Shown one piece after another: positions 33,601-41,640 of a stretch of 64,000 nucleotides of DNA (position 1 is the stretch's first letter; each line of letters starts with the position of its first letter). The notes under the pieces were generated by a model. It worked only from the letters and a program-made list of their open reading frames with translations. It was not told the origin of the DNA and did not search any database. Location: the NCBI RefSeq assembly GCF_964204645.1, contig NC_134030.1, positions 1,653,855 through 1,717,854 on the forward strand. The letters run 5' to 3'. Source of the DNA: Tubulanus polymorphus (lineage: Eukaryota > Nemertea > Palaeonemertea > Tubulaniformes > Tubulanidae). The translations under genes were made by a program, and so were the position numbers.

Positions 33601-34398
33601 GCTGACGTGCTCGTGTCTTCCAGCAATGTTGTTATTCACCAAAAATATCATGTTTTGTTTGAATAACACGATTCATCTGAGTCTGGGTTTAACGGATGAC
33701 ACGTTCACACAGAACTACGAAATCAATATCAGAAGTCCTTTTATATTGAAACGGTCCCAGAAGTCCCTGTTATAATGGGTACTTTTTCAAAAAAAGTAAC
33801 GAGAACTCCGATGGCTTTCCGTATCGGTAAAAACTAACTATTTCTATGAGCGTCACTCGTAGATTTACTGAAACGCCACCTTGTGACACGATATCCTAAC
33901 TACGTATAGGTGTTTTATTTGCTGAATCGCTGGTTTCTCATTCTCATTTTTTATACTTGTGTTTAATTTTATACTAAACAAATTTTTCACTTTTTCTCTT
34001 TACAGACACGACCACCGCCAAAAAAAACTAGAACAAAAAGGAAAAGAAAAGTTGCGGTCGTCGTGGCTCCGCAGGGAGGAGGAGCAAGAGTGGTCCCGGC
34101 GGATGGTGCGGCTGACGAAGGTAATCGGGAGGAAGGGGAGGGGATAAATAGGAAGCGGCCGAGGAGGGATGGTGGTGGGGCTGGGGATGGTGCGGGTCCT
34201 GCTCCTCCTGCTCCTCCATCCGTATCTCGGGCGGTCACTCGTTCACTCGCCAAAAAGCTGGCGAGTGAACGAGTGGCCCGAGAGGTAGAGGTGGTGGCCC
34301 GACATACGGATGGAATGTGGGAGGAGCGGCTTCGTTCGGGGACAATTCCGGATTTGTTAACTGATTTAAAAAATATTCTTTCAGTGAAGGGATATTAG
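18624..34398 (+). CDS. Nine-exon gene for a polyQ, Ser/Pro-rich, basic, probably nuclear protein (340 aa), family unknown
   Basis: Joining 18624-18686, 19851-19940, 20350-20388, 20765-20791, 22661-22699, 22910-22985, 30795-30860, 32642-32871 and 34006-34398 gives 1023 nt with one open frame. All introns are GT..AG with good T-rich acceptors. Exons 1-5 and 8 end in phase 0, exons 6 and 7 in phase 1. The protein starts MPKANKKTRG. It has 17 Gln in exon 2, seven consecutive Ser in exon 6, and a predicted helical part FRREEFVRIFLPELMNILEE leading to CPFGDLVGEFKRNLV (exons 7-8). A Pro-rich stretch, a basic KKTRTKRKRK signal, a Gly/Ala/Pro-rich segment and SRAVTRSLAKKLASERVARE follow. No catalytic domain is recognised. 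Exons 1 and 9 have paralogous copies in the window, so it belongs to a local duplicated family. Confidence 0.75.
18747..18862. mobile_element. MITE-like palindromic element (116 bp) in intron 1
   Basis: Ends are 'cccctgggtccagtttcaca' and 'tgtgaaactgggccctgaat', which pair. The interior 'aaatcgatttaagataaact' and 'ttaaatcgatttaagagtta' also fold back. It is related to the elements at 28218-28378 and 33436-33577 (GGGTTTCATAG / GGNNCNATTCCATGG type ends). Confidence 0.65.
18865..19720. repeat. Diverged tandem duplication (~430 bp unit) in intron 1
   Basis: Both halves (about 18880-19135 and 19310-19670) contain in order an A-rich tract, 'gaaatattt/ttt ctcgatc/tggatc', 'aaatatcgata/cattctctaaaa', and 'aatttgcattgttt' followed by 'tctggt(c/t)gctatggaaac'. 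The copies are clearly diverged, so this is an old event. Confidence 0.6.
19851..19940 (+). CDS. Exon 2 of the MPKA gene (polyglutamine)
   Basis: 90 nt after 'tcttttatag' and before GTAAGT. It encodes GTA, 17 Gln from CAA with three CAG, then KFNISMSGID. The CAA/CAG mix suggests an older, stabilised tract. Phase 0 at both ends. Confidence 0.75.
20350..20388 (+). CDS. Exon 3 of the MPKA gene (39-nt microexon)
   Basis: 13 codons (FLPTTPPSGVSTP) between 'gtattttcag' and GTAAGT, phase 0 at both ends. It can be skipped without changing frame. Confidence 0.7.
20765..20791 (+). CDS. Exon 4 of the MPKA gene (27-nt microexon)
   Basis: Nine codons (DLSPIQHVD) between 'atctttacag' and GTAAGA, phase 0 at both ends. 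The SP dipeptide is compatible with proline-directed phosphorylation, which is only inference. Confidence 0.65.
20800..21580. other. Intron 4, no feature recognised
   Basis: This is AT-rich intronic sequence. No coding frame, repeat array or RNA gene was seen before the element at 21589. Confidence 0.4.
21589..21900. mobile_element. MITE-like element with TGGGATACCCGC ends (~312 bp)
   Basis: Left end 'tgggatacccgcaaaacc' and right end 'actgcgggtatccca' are inverted. The right part contains 'cctcgcctgccataagtgga' and 'cctcgattgccacagtaaga', the same motif found near 13170-13380, 27338 and 58975. No coding capacity. Target-site duplication is not clear. Confidence 0.55.
22292..22510. mobile_element. 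hAT-like non-autonomous element (219 bp)
   Basis: Ends CAGGTCCGTAGC and GCTACGTTCCTG are inverted with two mismatches, the form CAGGNNCGTAGC often seen in hAT MITEs. It lies in intron 4. No clear 8-bp duplication was found, so assignment rests on the ends only. Confidence 0.45.
22661..22699 (+). CDS. Exon 5 of the MPKA gene (39-nt microexon)
   Basis: 13 codons (RQFASQARSPSLN) between 'tcatttctag' and GTAAGT, phase 0. It is symmetric like exons 2-4. Confidence 0.7.
22910..22985 (+). CDS. Exon 6 of the MPKA gene (Ser tract)
   Basis: 76 nt after 'tatttacag'. It encodes LSNN, seven Ser from an AGC repeat, then APLPPETPPDLQAR, ending in phase 1 before GTAAGT. The same AGC repeat read in another frame would give polyGln, but only the Ser frame matches the phases of the neighbouring exons. 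Confidence 0.72.
23440..23680 (+). pseudogene. Relic of DIRS-like ORF1 (Cys-rich Gag-type region)
   Basis: Across frameshifts and a stop, the plus strand reads HREGCGHLFGP, then YVLCSSCWATS, then WSEDLWVRADKSRKQK. The order C-x2-C, a second Cys cluster, WS, then a Lys-rich tail resembles the region of DIRS/Ngaro-type ORF1 proteins (family knowledge from memory, not searched). An RT relic of the same class lies in the same intron (27730-28600). Confidence 0.45.
23830..24448. repeat. ~57-bp CCGGTCCGGTCCAGGCATCACC satellite, part 1
   Basis: Degenerate units are built from 'ccggtccggtccaggcatca', 'ccgggtactgaacatc' and 'cggtcagcttcgagca'. They are much richer in G+C and CpG than the surroundings. 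Several minus-strand ORFs come from the repeat only. The array resumes at 25655 after the inserted element. Confidence 0.93.
24449..25654. mobile_element. hAT-like non-autonomous element (1.2 kb) inserted in the CCGG satellite
   Basis: Ends CAGGGTTC and GAACCCTG are inverted. Just inside both ends lie repeats of 'cttgaaatggcttgaattt', as in hAT subterminal regions. The satellite word 'tactgaac' precedes the element and 'tgctgaac' follows it, an 8-bp flank with one mismatch, and the satellite resumes in register with 'gaacatccgg'. No transposase frame is present. Class assignment is from ends and flank length. Confidence 0.7.
25655..25915. repeat. ~57-bp CCGG satellite, part 2
   Basis: This continues the array interrupted at 24449. 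It has the same subunits with more 'ggcagctttgagca' variants, and ends at 'ggcggcctggcatcaatg'. Confidence 0.9.
26060..26225. repeat. 35-bp tandem repeat, ~5 units
   Basis: Units are 'cgtcgagggaccgtttagga' followed by 'agttcacgtctttca', with one or two substitutions each. Confidence 0.92.
26405..26985. repeat. ~160-bp tandem repeat, ~3.7 units
   Basis: Units begin 'ggatgagccttattgttttt', contain 'catccaagatggccgccaca' and end 'gtggtttcataatggtaaga'. Starts are near 26411, 26569, 26730 and 26890. A diverged fifth piece continues to about 27150. Confidence 0.9.
27730..28600 (+). pseudogene. Relic of DIRS-like reverse transcriptase
   Basis: Reading across frameshifts and stops, the plus strand gives LISSALKDLAKKRAIEPV (from about 27828), then ASLDLKD (28047-28067) of RT motif A. 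HPKSHQFHRMKWKRRQFQFR and LPVGLSTA follow (28080-28170), then VYLDDWLLVP with catalytic Asp-Asp at 28400-28405, and VKSHLMPSQQFT. The order and the YLDDWL form are typical of DIRS-type RT. At least two stops, frame changes and a nested 161-bp element show it is dead. It lies in intron 6 of the MPKA gene. Confidence 0.8.
28218..28378. mobile_element. MITE nested inside the RT relic (161 bp)
   Basis: Inverted ends are 'actccagggctgggtttcat' and 'atgaaaccgggtcctggagt'. It splits the relic just before the YLDDWL motif; removing it places the LSTA and YLDDWL motifs at a normal RT spacing. It is non-coding and related by its ends to 18747-18862. Confidence 0.75.
28600..29020. other. No gene seen before the 63-bp array
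   Basis: Mixed sequence with no frame or repeat of note. 'aaagcttgtgtgtcaaataa' may belong to an old retroelement tail. Confidence 0.35.
29021..30342. repeat. 63-bp tandem repeat, ~21 units
   Basis: Units are 'caattccagtaagtcaggtt' then 'tagggaatagatatttaaac' then 'cttgagatgaaaccgatgtg' and 'ata'. Because 63 = 3 x 21, the minus strand is open for 443 codons (a 21-residue repeat containing GLNIYSLNLTYWNC), with other frames open too. Units vary at a few fixed positions (gag/cag, aaacc/tacc). No start context, signal peptide or non-repetitive coding flank supports a gene. Located in intron 6. Confidence 0.95.
30455..30640. other. CpG-dense island in intron 6
   Basis: About 180 bp with many CG dinucleotides (gatcgcgacg, ttcgccggtg, cgagcgggta, cgtcgcccgccgac) inside AT-rich intron, between the 63-bp array and exon 7. 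No open frame and no repeat partner in the window. Confidence 0.5.
30795..30860 (+). CDS. Exon 7 of the MPKA gene (helical segment)
   Basis: 66 nt after 'tgttttacag' and before GTAAGT, phase 1 at both ends. It encodes LAFRLRRAFRREEFVRIFLPE, an amphipathic, positively charged segment. It follows a 7.8-kb intron that carries the DIRS-like relic and several satellites. Confidence 0.72.
30918..31453. mobile_element. hAT-like non-autonomous element in intron 7
   Basis: Ends 'caggcacggatccaggaatt' and 'ccctccctggatccgcgcct' are inverted (GGATCCAGG core). The right subterminal part holds 'ggggtcacgacccctgaaac', a local palindrome. No transposase. No clean 8-bp duplication. Confidence 0.55.
31460..32635. 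other. Rest of intron 7, no gene seen
   Basis: AT-rich. 'aaccaatcagaatagaacca' is a short direct duplication at about 32127-32150. Nothing else supported. Confidence 0.4.
32642..32871 (+). CDS. Exon 8 of the MPKA gene
   Basis: 230 nt after 'ttattttacag' and before GTAAGA. It enters in phase 1 and leaves in phase 0. It encodes LMNILEECPFGDLVGEFKRN, a Pro-rich stretch (residues about 25-55 of the exon) and RSSDRVRGRLFEGDLTE. The conserved-looking beginning continues the helix of exon 7. Confidence 0.75.
33436..33577. mobile_element. MITE-like element in intron 8
   Basis: Left 'gagaccagttgcatagtca' and right 'cttgaccatggaatcggccc' are inverted with mismatches. The interior repeats 'cttaagaccagtctt' and 'cttaagtcttgacc'. 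Similar in style to 18747-18862. Confidence 0.5.
34006..34398 (+). CDS. Exon 9 (last) of the MPKA gene
   Basis: 393 nt after 'ttctctttacag'. It opens with TRPPPKKTRTKRKRK (likely nuclear signal), then VAVVVAPQGGGARVVPADGA, an acidic/basic stretch, a Gly/Ala/Pro-rich linker, SRAVTRSLAKKLASERVARE, VEVVARHTDG and the tail ILSVKGY-stop. The paralogue at 10486-10818 ends earlier (IPDLF). The extra C-terminal residues here run into the left arm of the hairpin at 34379-34450, and the TAG is inside that arm. Confidence 0.8.
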   Translation, partial: TRPPPKKTRTKRKRKVAVVVAPQGGGARVVPADGAADEGNREEGEGINRKRPRRDGGGAGDGAGPAPPAPPSVSRAVTRSLAKKLASERVAREVEVVARHTDGMWEERLRSGTIPDLLTDLKNILSVKGY

Positions 34399-34450
34399 GT
34401 GCCTTGAACGCATGAGTCGTTCATGCGCGCCTAATATGCCTTCACTGAAA
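34379..34450. repeat. Hairpin enclosing the stop codon of the MPKA gene
   Basis: Arms 34379-34402 and 34427-34450 match at 22 of 24 positions (TTTCAGTGAAGG..ATATTAGG..GC against its complement). The loop contains a second small palindrome GCATGA-GTCGT-TCATGC. The TAG stop at 34396-34398 is in the left arm. The paralogue at 10486-10818 keeps only the right arm sequence. Confidence 0.85.
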
Positions 34451-34493
34451 AAAAATCAACTATAACATGTACCACATATTTTTTGATTTAATA

Positions 34494-34709
34494 TTAGTCC
34501 AATTCCACAATTATTTCGGCTTTCAATAGTGTCTTCAATTCTTTAAAGCCCAAAGCACCTTTTTGACTCAACATCCAGTATGAAGGTGGCCGGGAATCGG
34601 GCCTGTTTTCTTCCATTTTTGTATCCCGCCCAGCATACTGGTTGTTGACTCGAAAAGGTGCTCGCTCTGGGAGCTTATCAAAGGCAGGTGATGGGAAAGG
34701 TGCCATCAC
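34494..34709 (-). CDS. Short ORF of the duplicated block, longer copy (71 aa)
   Basis: This is the reverse-strand counterpart of 49-237 without the premature stop, reading nine residues further to end in ELD. The frame stays open for about 12 codons upstream of the ATG (reading RKLIKGEC before MAPF), with a possible 'ctctag' acceptor just before. It may be an internal or terminal exon instead of a complete small gene. The product is unknown and no domain is recognised. Confidence 0.3.
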   Translation of the reverse strand: MMAPFPSPAFDKLPERAPFRVNNQYAGRDTKMEENRPDSRPPSYWMLSQKGALGFKELKTLLKAEIIVELD

Positions 34710-35019
34710 ACACTCTCCTTTGATAAGTTTCCTAGAGTGTCACGGGCTTTAACGGGTTGAATTCACTATAATACCAATTTTCCAAAATCAATTTAATTTC
34801 TTTCAGGCCATTCTTTTTCCATGTTTTTCTGGTACATGTTATGGTTGATTTCCATTTTCGAAAATCCGGAATTGAAGCCGTTCGAAGTCGGGGGGATGGT
34901 GGTGGGGTTGGGTTAGTTTAGGGTTCCTCTCTGATTACCTTCTTTAGCTCATCATCCGTGCAGGTGGCGCTTGCTCTTCTAGCCGGTGTTCCCTGGGGTA
35001 AACATTTTAAATTTAAAAA

Positions 35020-35615
35020 ATCAAAAATAAAAAAAAATTATAAAATCTTTAAAAATCTCATCTCATTTCATCCAATTTATTTATTTGCGGGTGCGATGCC
35101 TATCGCACCCATTCATGTCATCCATCAAATAAAAATTAAAACTAAAAACGAAAAAAAATATAAAAATTTAAAAAATCTCATCTCATTTCATCCAATTTAT
35201 TTGCGGGTGCGATTCCTATCGCACCCATTCATGTCATTCATCCAAAAAAAATAAAAAACTAAAAACGAAAAAAAAATATAAAAATTAAAAAAATCTCATC
35301 TCATTTCATCCAATTTATTTATTTGCGGGTGCGATTCCTATCGCACCCATTCATGTCATTCATCCAAAAAAAAATAAAAAACTAAAAACGAAAAAAAAAT
35401 ATTAAAATTAAAAAATCTCATCTCATTTCATCCAATTTATTTATTTGCGGGTGCGATCCCTATCGCACCCATTCATGTCATTCATCAAAAAAAAATTAAA
35501 ACTAAAAACGAAAAAAAATATAAAAATTTAAAAAATCTCATCTCATTTCATCCAATTTATTTATTTGCGGGTGCGATTCCTATCGCACCCATTCATGTCA
35601 TTCATCCAAAAAAAA
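35020..35615. repeat. ~118-bp tandem repeat with palindrome, 5 units
   Basis: This is the counterpart of the 541-905 array with two additional units. Every unit keeps the GGGTGCGAT/ATCGCACCC stem, including the unit whose loop reads GCCT instead of TCCT or CCCT. Confidence 0.9.
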
Positions 35616-35836
35616 TTTAAAAACTAGAAATTAAAGTTCTAAGTTTGTTGTTAGATTCTATTGAAAGAACGTTGTAAAGTTCTTAATTTGTCGTAAAAAA
35701 CGTTTGAAAAAAAGAACTTCTTAAAGTTCTCAATCTGCCGTAAAATGCAATTGAAAAGATTATAACTCACATGAAAATTAAAAAGATAAAATAATTGATA
35801 AATAATCATTAATAAAAATTGAACTTTGGTCTCGCA

Positions 35837-36559
35837 ATGTTTCCCCGTTATGCATTTTTTACTCGTCGTCAAACATCGGCAGCTCATCGTCGATACTCGC
35901 AGCTCGATACACACCAGCAGCTCGTCGTCGATACACACCAGCAGCTCGATACACACCAGCAGCTTGTCGTCGATACTCACCAGCATCTCGATTCACACCA
36001 GCAGTTCGTCGTTGATACACACCAGCAGTTCGTCGTCGATACACACCAGCAGTTCGTCATCGATACACACCAGCAGTTCGTCGTCGATACACACCAGCAG
36101 CTCGATACACACCAGCAGTTCGTCATCTATACACACCAGCAGTTTGTCGTCGATACACACCAGCAGTTCGTCGTCGATACACACCAGCAGTTCGTCGTCG
36201 ATACACACCAGCAGTTCGTCGTCGATACACACCAGCAGCTCGATACTCAGCAGCAGTTTGATACACACCAGCAGCTCGTCGATACACACCAGCAGTTCGT
36301 CGTCGATACACACCAGAAGCTCGATACACACCAGCAGCTCGTCGTCGATACACACCAGCCGCTCGATACTCACAGCTCGATACACACCAGCAGCTCGTCG
36401 ATACACACCAGCAGCTCGATACTCACCAGCAGCTCGATACACACCAGCAGCTCGTCGTCGATACACACCAGCAGCTTGATACCAAAACAGCTTTTAGCTG
36501 GTGAAAACCTACCCCCCATCGGGGTTAAACATGATCAAGCTATTATTCTAGGAATATAA
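35837..36559 (+). repeat. 24/18-bp minisatellite, second copy (DTHQQ repeats)
   Basis: This is the counterpart of 1127-1957 with fewer units. The ATG frame is about 240 codons and shares the same head and tail peptides. Coding status is unresolved for the same reason: a period divisible by three keeps the frame open by default. Confidence 0.6.
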
Positions 36560-37454
36560 CTGTTGCAAGGGAAGTTAAGATTCATTATATCCTAAACTTG
36601 ATACAAAGAGATTATTGCTAATTATGAATTTCAAGGGTTTAAAAACTGATTTAAAAATCTTGAAAGACGCTCGGTCTCACTAGAGATTTTCATCTTAAAG
36701 ATTTATTGTCCTCTTACTATTGTTTAGGTGATCTATAATTTGGTAAATGCTGCTGTTGGAAAGATGCCAGAAGAAAGTTGATTCGTGCACATCTTCACTT
36801 CACGTATTTATTGCACAAGGCGCCGACTTGCACCTGCACTACACCATTCACACTTCACCACTTCTGCATCTTTATCAATTAATTCTGGCATCTATTTGAA
36901 AATTACTTTAAACATCAGATCTCAAACTGAAACATTGAGGTATTGAATTTCAAACTGAAATATCGAGCTATCGAATCTCGATCTCAAATGTTTACTGGAA
37001 GCCATATTTGATGTTGTATTATTCATCATAAATTGTTTAGTGTTTTCTGGCATATGCGGGCCATTTAAGATGGTCAGATAAATTCCCCGGTGGAAAATAT
37101 ATCTCGTGGAAGAGTCATGGAAATGAAAAATATCTTATGTAGATGTGAAGTTAGGAACCTTGCAACAGTTATTCCACCTGAGGATAATTTGATATAAGAT
37201 GAATCAGTTATTGGATCATTTAACTGAAGCCAAATATAGTGAAAAATCTTAGTAAAAATTTGTCTCAAACTACAATTGAAAGGACTTATCACAGTTCTAA
37301 TTCGACTCTAGGTGCGTTCAGAAGAACTTCTTAACAGTGAAAAAACTTGACTAAAAATCAGGAATCGACCCTGTTCATTGATAAGATTTGATCTTTATTT
37401 GAAGATTAAGAATCAAACTCGCTAATTCACAATTTTTGGTAGTAAATACTGTTG

Positions 37455-37665
37455 ATCCATCATATTCGCAGCCCCCCGTGGGCTTACCAATCCATCATAC
37501 GTGCAGCCACTTTGCGCTTACCAGTCTATCATACTCGCAGCCCCAGTGGGCTTTTCGATCCATCATACGTGCAGCCCCCGTGGGCTTACCAGTCCATCAT
37601 ACTCGCAGCCCCAGTGGGCTTATCAATCCATCATACGCGCAGCCCCCTTGGGCTTATCAATGAGA
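37455..37665. repeat. ~36-bp tandem repeat, second copy
   Basis: This is the counterpart of 2850-3130, about two units shorter. It has the same alternating subunit types and the same flanks on both sides. Confidence 0.85.
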
Positions 37666-37847
37666 AACATTCAGACATAGTAACCGTTTTACTCGTGCTT
37701 TTCAACGACACCGTCTTATCACTCTGTAGAACGGCGATCGCAGCGTGAAATTTGTAATCGTATTTCTCCGCTGAATTTGAATATTTGATACGCGACGCGC
37801 GTGATTGAAGCTTTGTTTATGTTCGTGCTTGCCGCGATGAATTGTCA

Positions 37848-38129
37848 TTAATATATCCTCCGTACAGGAGGACCATGAAAAGGTTTGAAGGGATCCCTAG
37901 TTAGCGCTTGTCCAGGTTTGGCTCTGGACCCGCTTGTTCGACTAGGCATCTTGTTGGAAATTTTGTCGACTGAAACTTCCGTAACTTTCGTTTTAGACCT
38001 CGCTGCTCGAAGAGCCGTTGCTGCGTCGGTTACTGTCATGCTTCGGCACAATTTTGAACGATTGTTGGAAACCGCCTTGTTCTTCTGCTGCAGATGTTGA
38101 CTGTGTCGTACCCACAGTAAAGTAGCCAT
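37848..38129 (-). CDS. Conserved short ORF of the duplicated block, second copy (93 aa)
   Basis: This is a near-identical paralogue of 3309-3593, one residue shorter because TTA became TAA at the last codon. The one internal difference I found is synonymous, which weakly favours coding. The product is unknown. Confidence 0.35.
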   Translation of the reverse strand: MATLLWVRHSQHLQQKNKAVSNNRSKLCRSMTVTDAATALRAARSKTKVTEVSVDKISNKMPSRTSGSRAKPGQALTRDPFKPFHGPPVRRIY

Positions 38130-38519
38130 CTTAAATTCAAATAGTTTCGGACATTTGAGGTCCTCATCAACTCCGAGTCTTCATTCAACTGCAGTTACTG
38201 CCATTTGCCAGTGTCTGATGTAGAAGTTCTGACTTGACATTTTGATTTTCAGAATTAAAACCTTTTTTCTATTAAAGAAATTAGATATTGGTTAAAAAAC
38301 AAGTGAATAATTGTTTGTAAGAAAAAAGAAAATCATGTTAGAAAAAAATATAGATGTAAAAAAATATAGATGTAAGAAAAAAAAAGTATATTGTAAATCG
38401 ACGAGACGACAGAACCAGCATCAGCAACAACAACATCAGAGGAAGCAGTAACCAGTTATTTATCAGCTCCATAAATTACTGAAACGAAATCCACAACTCG
38501 GATACCAACCACACTCAAC

Positions 38520-39410
38520 TCTAGAATTGTTCATACAACTGTCAACATGGAGTTCATCTCACAAGCAAATTAGGTAATTATCTTATGAAATTGTATGAAT
38601 TGCCAATTTAACATTTTTGCATTTCAAGTAGGTGTAATTGAATGTTTGTCAACCTTACTCTTATAAAACTGTGTTAACCGTTGAACAGGATTCTAAGACT
38701 GTGCAGAAAACCCGTTATCGCTGCTTTGCAGCTATAATTATCTGATAAATTAGTATGGAATGCCAATTTTACATTTTTGCATTTAAGTTTAAGTGAGTTT
38801 AAAATCACGTTTCATTTGTTGTTTATTTTGTCTTTTCAGTTTTCAATTTGCCGAGATCAGTCGTCAAAAACTGTTACAACGGAAACTAAGATAACAAAGA
38901 CTTGATTTGGCAAAGATTGAAGAAATCCTGCGAAAAGATTATTCATGAATTGTTCATACAACTGTCAACACGGAGTTCATCTCACAAGCAAATTAGGTAA
39001 TTATCTTATGATTTTGAAAGAAATGCTAATTTTTACTCGTTAATTTTTTTACAAATAAGTTGACTTTGAAATCTTTATTAATTTCTTGTTTATTTTGTTT
39101 TTTCAGTTTTCAATTTGCCGAGATCAGTCATCAAAAACTGTTACAACGGAAACTAAGATAACAAAGACTTGATTTGGCAAAGATTGAAGAAATCCTGAGA
39201 AGAGATTATTCAAGAATTGTTCATACAACTGTCAACATGGAGTTCATCTCACAAGCAAATTAGGTAATTATCTTATGATTTTGTATGAAATGCTAAATTT
39301 TACTCGTTATTTTTTTACTAATAAGTTGACTTTGAAATCTTTATTTATTTCTTGTTTATTTTGTCTTTTCAGTTTTGAATTTGCCGAGATTCACATGTAG
39401 CAGATATAAT
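38520..39410 (+). repeat. ~266-bp array of noncoding exon-like modules, two internal exons
   Basis: This is the counterpart of 4009-5690 with predicted exons 38840-38996 and 39107-39263 and a last acceptor at 39372. The second exon joins features of the second and fifth exons of copy 1 ('cctgagaagagattattc' with 'caagaattgttcat'). That is what unequal exchange removing three whole units would leave. Splice signals are intact. Confidence 0.7.
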
Positions 39411-39415
39411 GGAAT

Positions 39416-40030
39416 TAAGTATTGAGAACCGCAACTTAACAATAAACCGGATCAACTTAATATAGTGCTGAGGACCAAAAATAAAGGATAAACCCGACCA
39501 GTGTAATTCAGTGTCGAGAACCGCAGTTAAACGATGAACCCGACCAGTGTAATTCAGTGTCGAGAACCGCAGTTAAACGATGAACCCGACCAGTGTAATT
39601 CAGTATTGAGAACCACAATTAAACGATGAACCCGACCAGTGTGATTCAGTGTCGAGAACCACAATTAAACGATGAACCGGACCAGTGTAATTCAGTGTTC
39701 AGAGCCGCAGTTAAACAATGAACCGGACCAGTGTAATTCAGTGTCGAGAACCGCAATTAAACGATGAACCGGACCAGTGTAATTCAGTGTCGAGAACCAC
39801 AATTAAATGATGAACCGGACCAGTGTAATTAAGTGTCGAGAACCACAATTAAACGATGAACCGGACCAGTGTAATTAAGTGTCGAGAACCACAATTAAAC
39901 GATAAACCGGACCAGTGTAATTCAGTGTCGAGAACCGCAATTAAACGATAAACCGGACCAGTGTAATTCAGTGTCGAGAACCGTAATTAAACGATGAACC
40001 GGACCAGTGTAATTCAGTTTCGCAATAACC
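39416..40030. repeat. 46-bp tandem repeat, ~13 units
   Basis: This is the second-copy counterpart of 5696-6812, roughly half its length. It has the same flanks and subunit types. Confidence 0.95.
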
Positions 40031-40207
40031 GCAATAAAACGATAATCTGGAGTTGTAATAGTGTTGTGTATTTGCGTAGTGGATCAAGTGGAAGGATTTT
40101 AAGTGTATTTGGTGACTTTAATTCGTTCGCATCCAACAGAATCAACAAAGACATTACAAAAAACGACAAAAAATGATTGAATGTAAATGCATTGAATTTA
40201 GGTTTGA

Positions 40208-41210
40208 TGATCAAGATAATCACTGATCAAGATTGACAGTTATAATCAATAATTGTTGAACTTGATCAGAGATTTTCAAGATCGATTTTAAGGTGATTCA
40301 GAAGTTTAAATCTGATGTTTTAATCTCTGGGACTCAGATATTAAATCAATAGATTTTTACTGCTGAATGATCTTCATGTACAGATGAGCTACAATTGTTC
40401 CTAGTGTGTTCTGTTAAGACTGATTGAAGGGTGGAAAAACTTGACTCAAATTCAAATTGAGTCGAGTTTTTCCATGATAATCTCTGATCAAGATCGGCAG
40501 TTACTGGTATAATCCACAATTGTTGAACTTGATTGGTGATTTTCAAGATCTGTTTTAAGGTGATTCACAAGTTTAAATCTAATGTTTTAATCTCTGGGTT
40601 CCAGATATTAAATCAATAGATTTTTACTGCTGAATGACCTTCGTGTACAGATAAGCTACAATTGTTCCTAGTGTGTTCTGTTAAGAAAGGGTGGAAAAAC
40701 TTGACCCAAATTCAAATTGAGTCGAGTTTTTCCAAGATGATCTCTGATCAAGATCGGCAGTTATAATCCATAATTGTTGAACTTGATTGGAGATTTTCGA
40801 GAACTGTTTTTAAGGTGATTCAGAAGTGTGAATCTGATGTTTTAATCTCTGGGTTTCAGAGATTAAATCAATAGGTTTTAACTTCTGAATCACTTCGGGT
40901 TTTGGTAAGTTAAAGTGTTTCCTATTGTAATCTGTTAAACTGATTAAAGGGTGGAAAAACTTGATTCAAATTAATAATCTGAATCAAGTTTTCCAATGAT
41001 AATCCGCGATCAAGTTCGGCAGTTATAATTCATAACTGTTGAACTCAATTCACAATTAAATGAACTGTTTTAAGGTGATTCAGAAGTATAAATCTGATGT
41101 TTTAATCTCTGGGTTTCAGAGATTAAATCAATAGGCTTTACTTCTGAATCACTGTTAGGTTTTGATAAGTTGTAAGTTGTTCCTATTGTTTAATGAATTG
41201 GTAGAAATTC
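40208..41210. repeat. ~262-bp tandem repeat with fold-back segments, second copy
   Basis: This is the counterpart of 6990-7990 with the same four units and the same inverted repeats. It differs by isolated substitutions and is the only array of the block with an unchanged unit number. Confidence 0.85.
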
Positions 41211-41277
41211 TATTTTTAGGTGACAGGTCAAATAGATTAGAACAGTAATTTATGCAGAGGTTGAATTAATTTAATGT

Positions 41278-41640
41278 TTGATATACCAAAGAATGGTTTA
41301 TTGTGAAGATTTAATTAAAATCTTAAATAAAGAGTTGTTCAATTTCATAAATGTTTTGTTTTCGATGAAGTTTTTTCATTTTCTGGATTTGAGGAATTTG
41401 ACTTTAAACACATCGGTGGATTCAGCACAGTTCTGTGGACACAGTTTTGGGACCGAGACACAGCTCAAGACCCAGTTACAAGTTCAACTGGACTCCATCC
41501 CAAAAAACCCTGGGCCCTTCAAACCTTTAAGTAAGATGCTCACTTACAGATTCATAAAATTGACCCTTATTATCTTGTCATCTGCAGCACCATCTCAGAG
41601 GCTTAAACCAAGAATTTCTTGTAATGTTCAACAAATGTGA
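41278..41640 (+). other. Open frame of unknown status (120 codons), copy 2
   Basis: This is the counterpart of 8064-8426 with one amino acid difference. The same caution applies. Confidence 0.25.
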
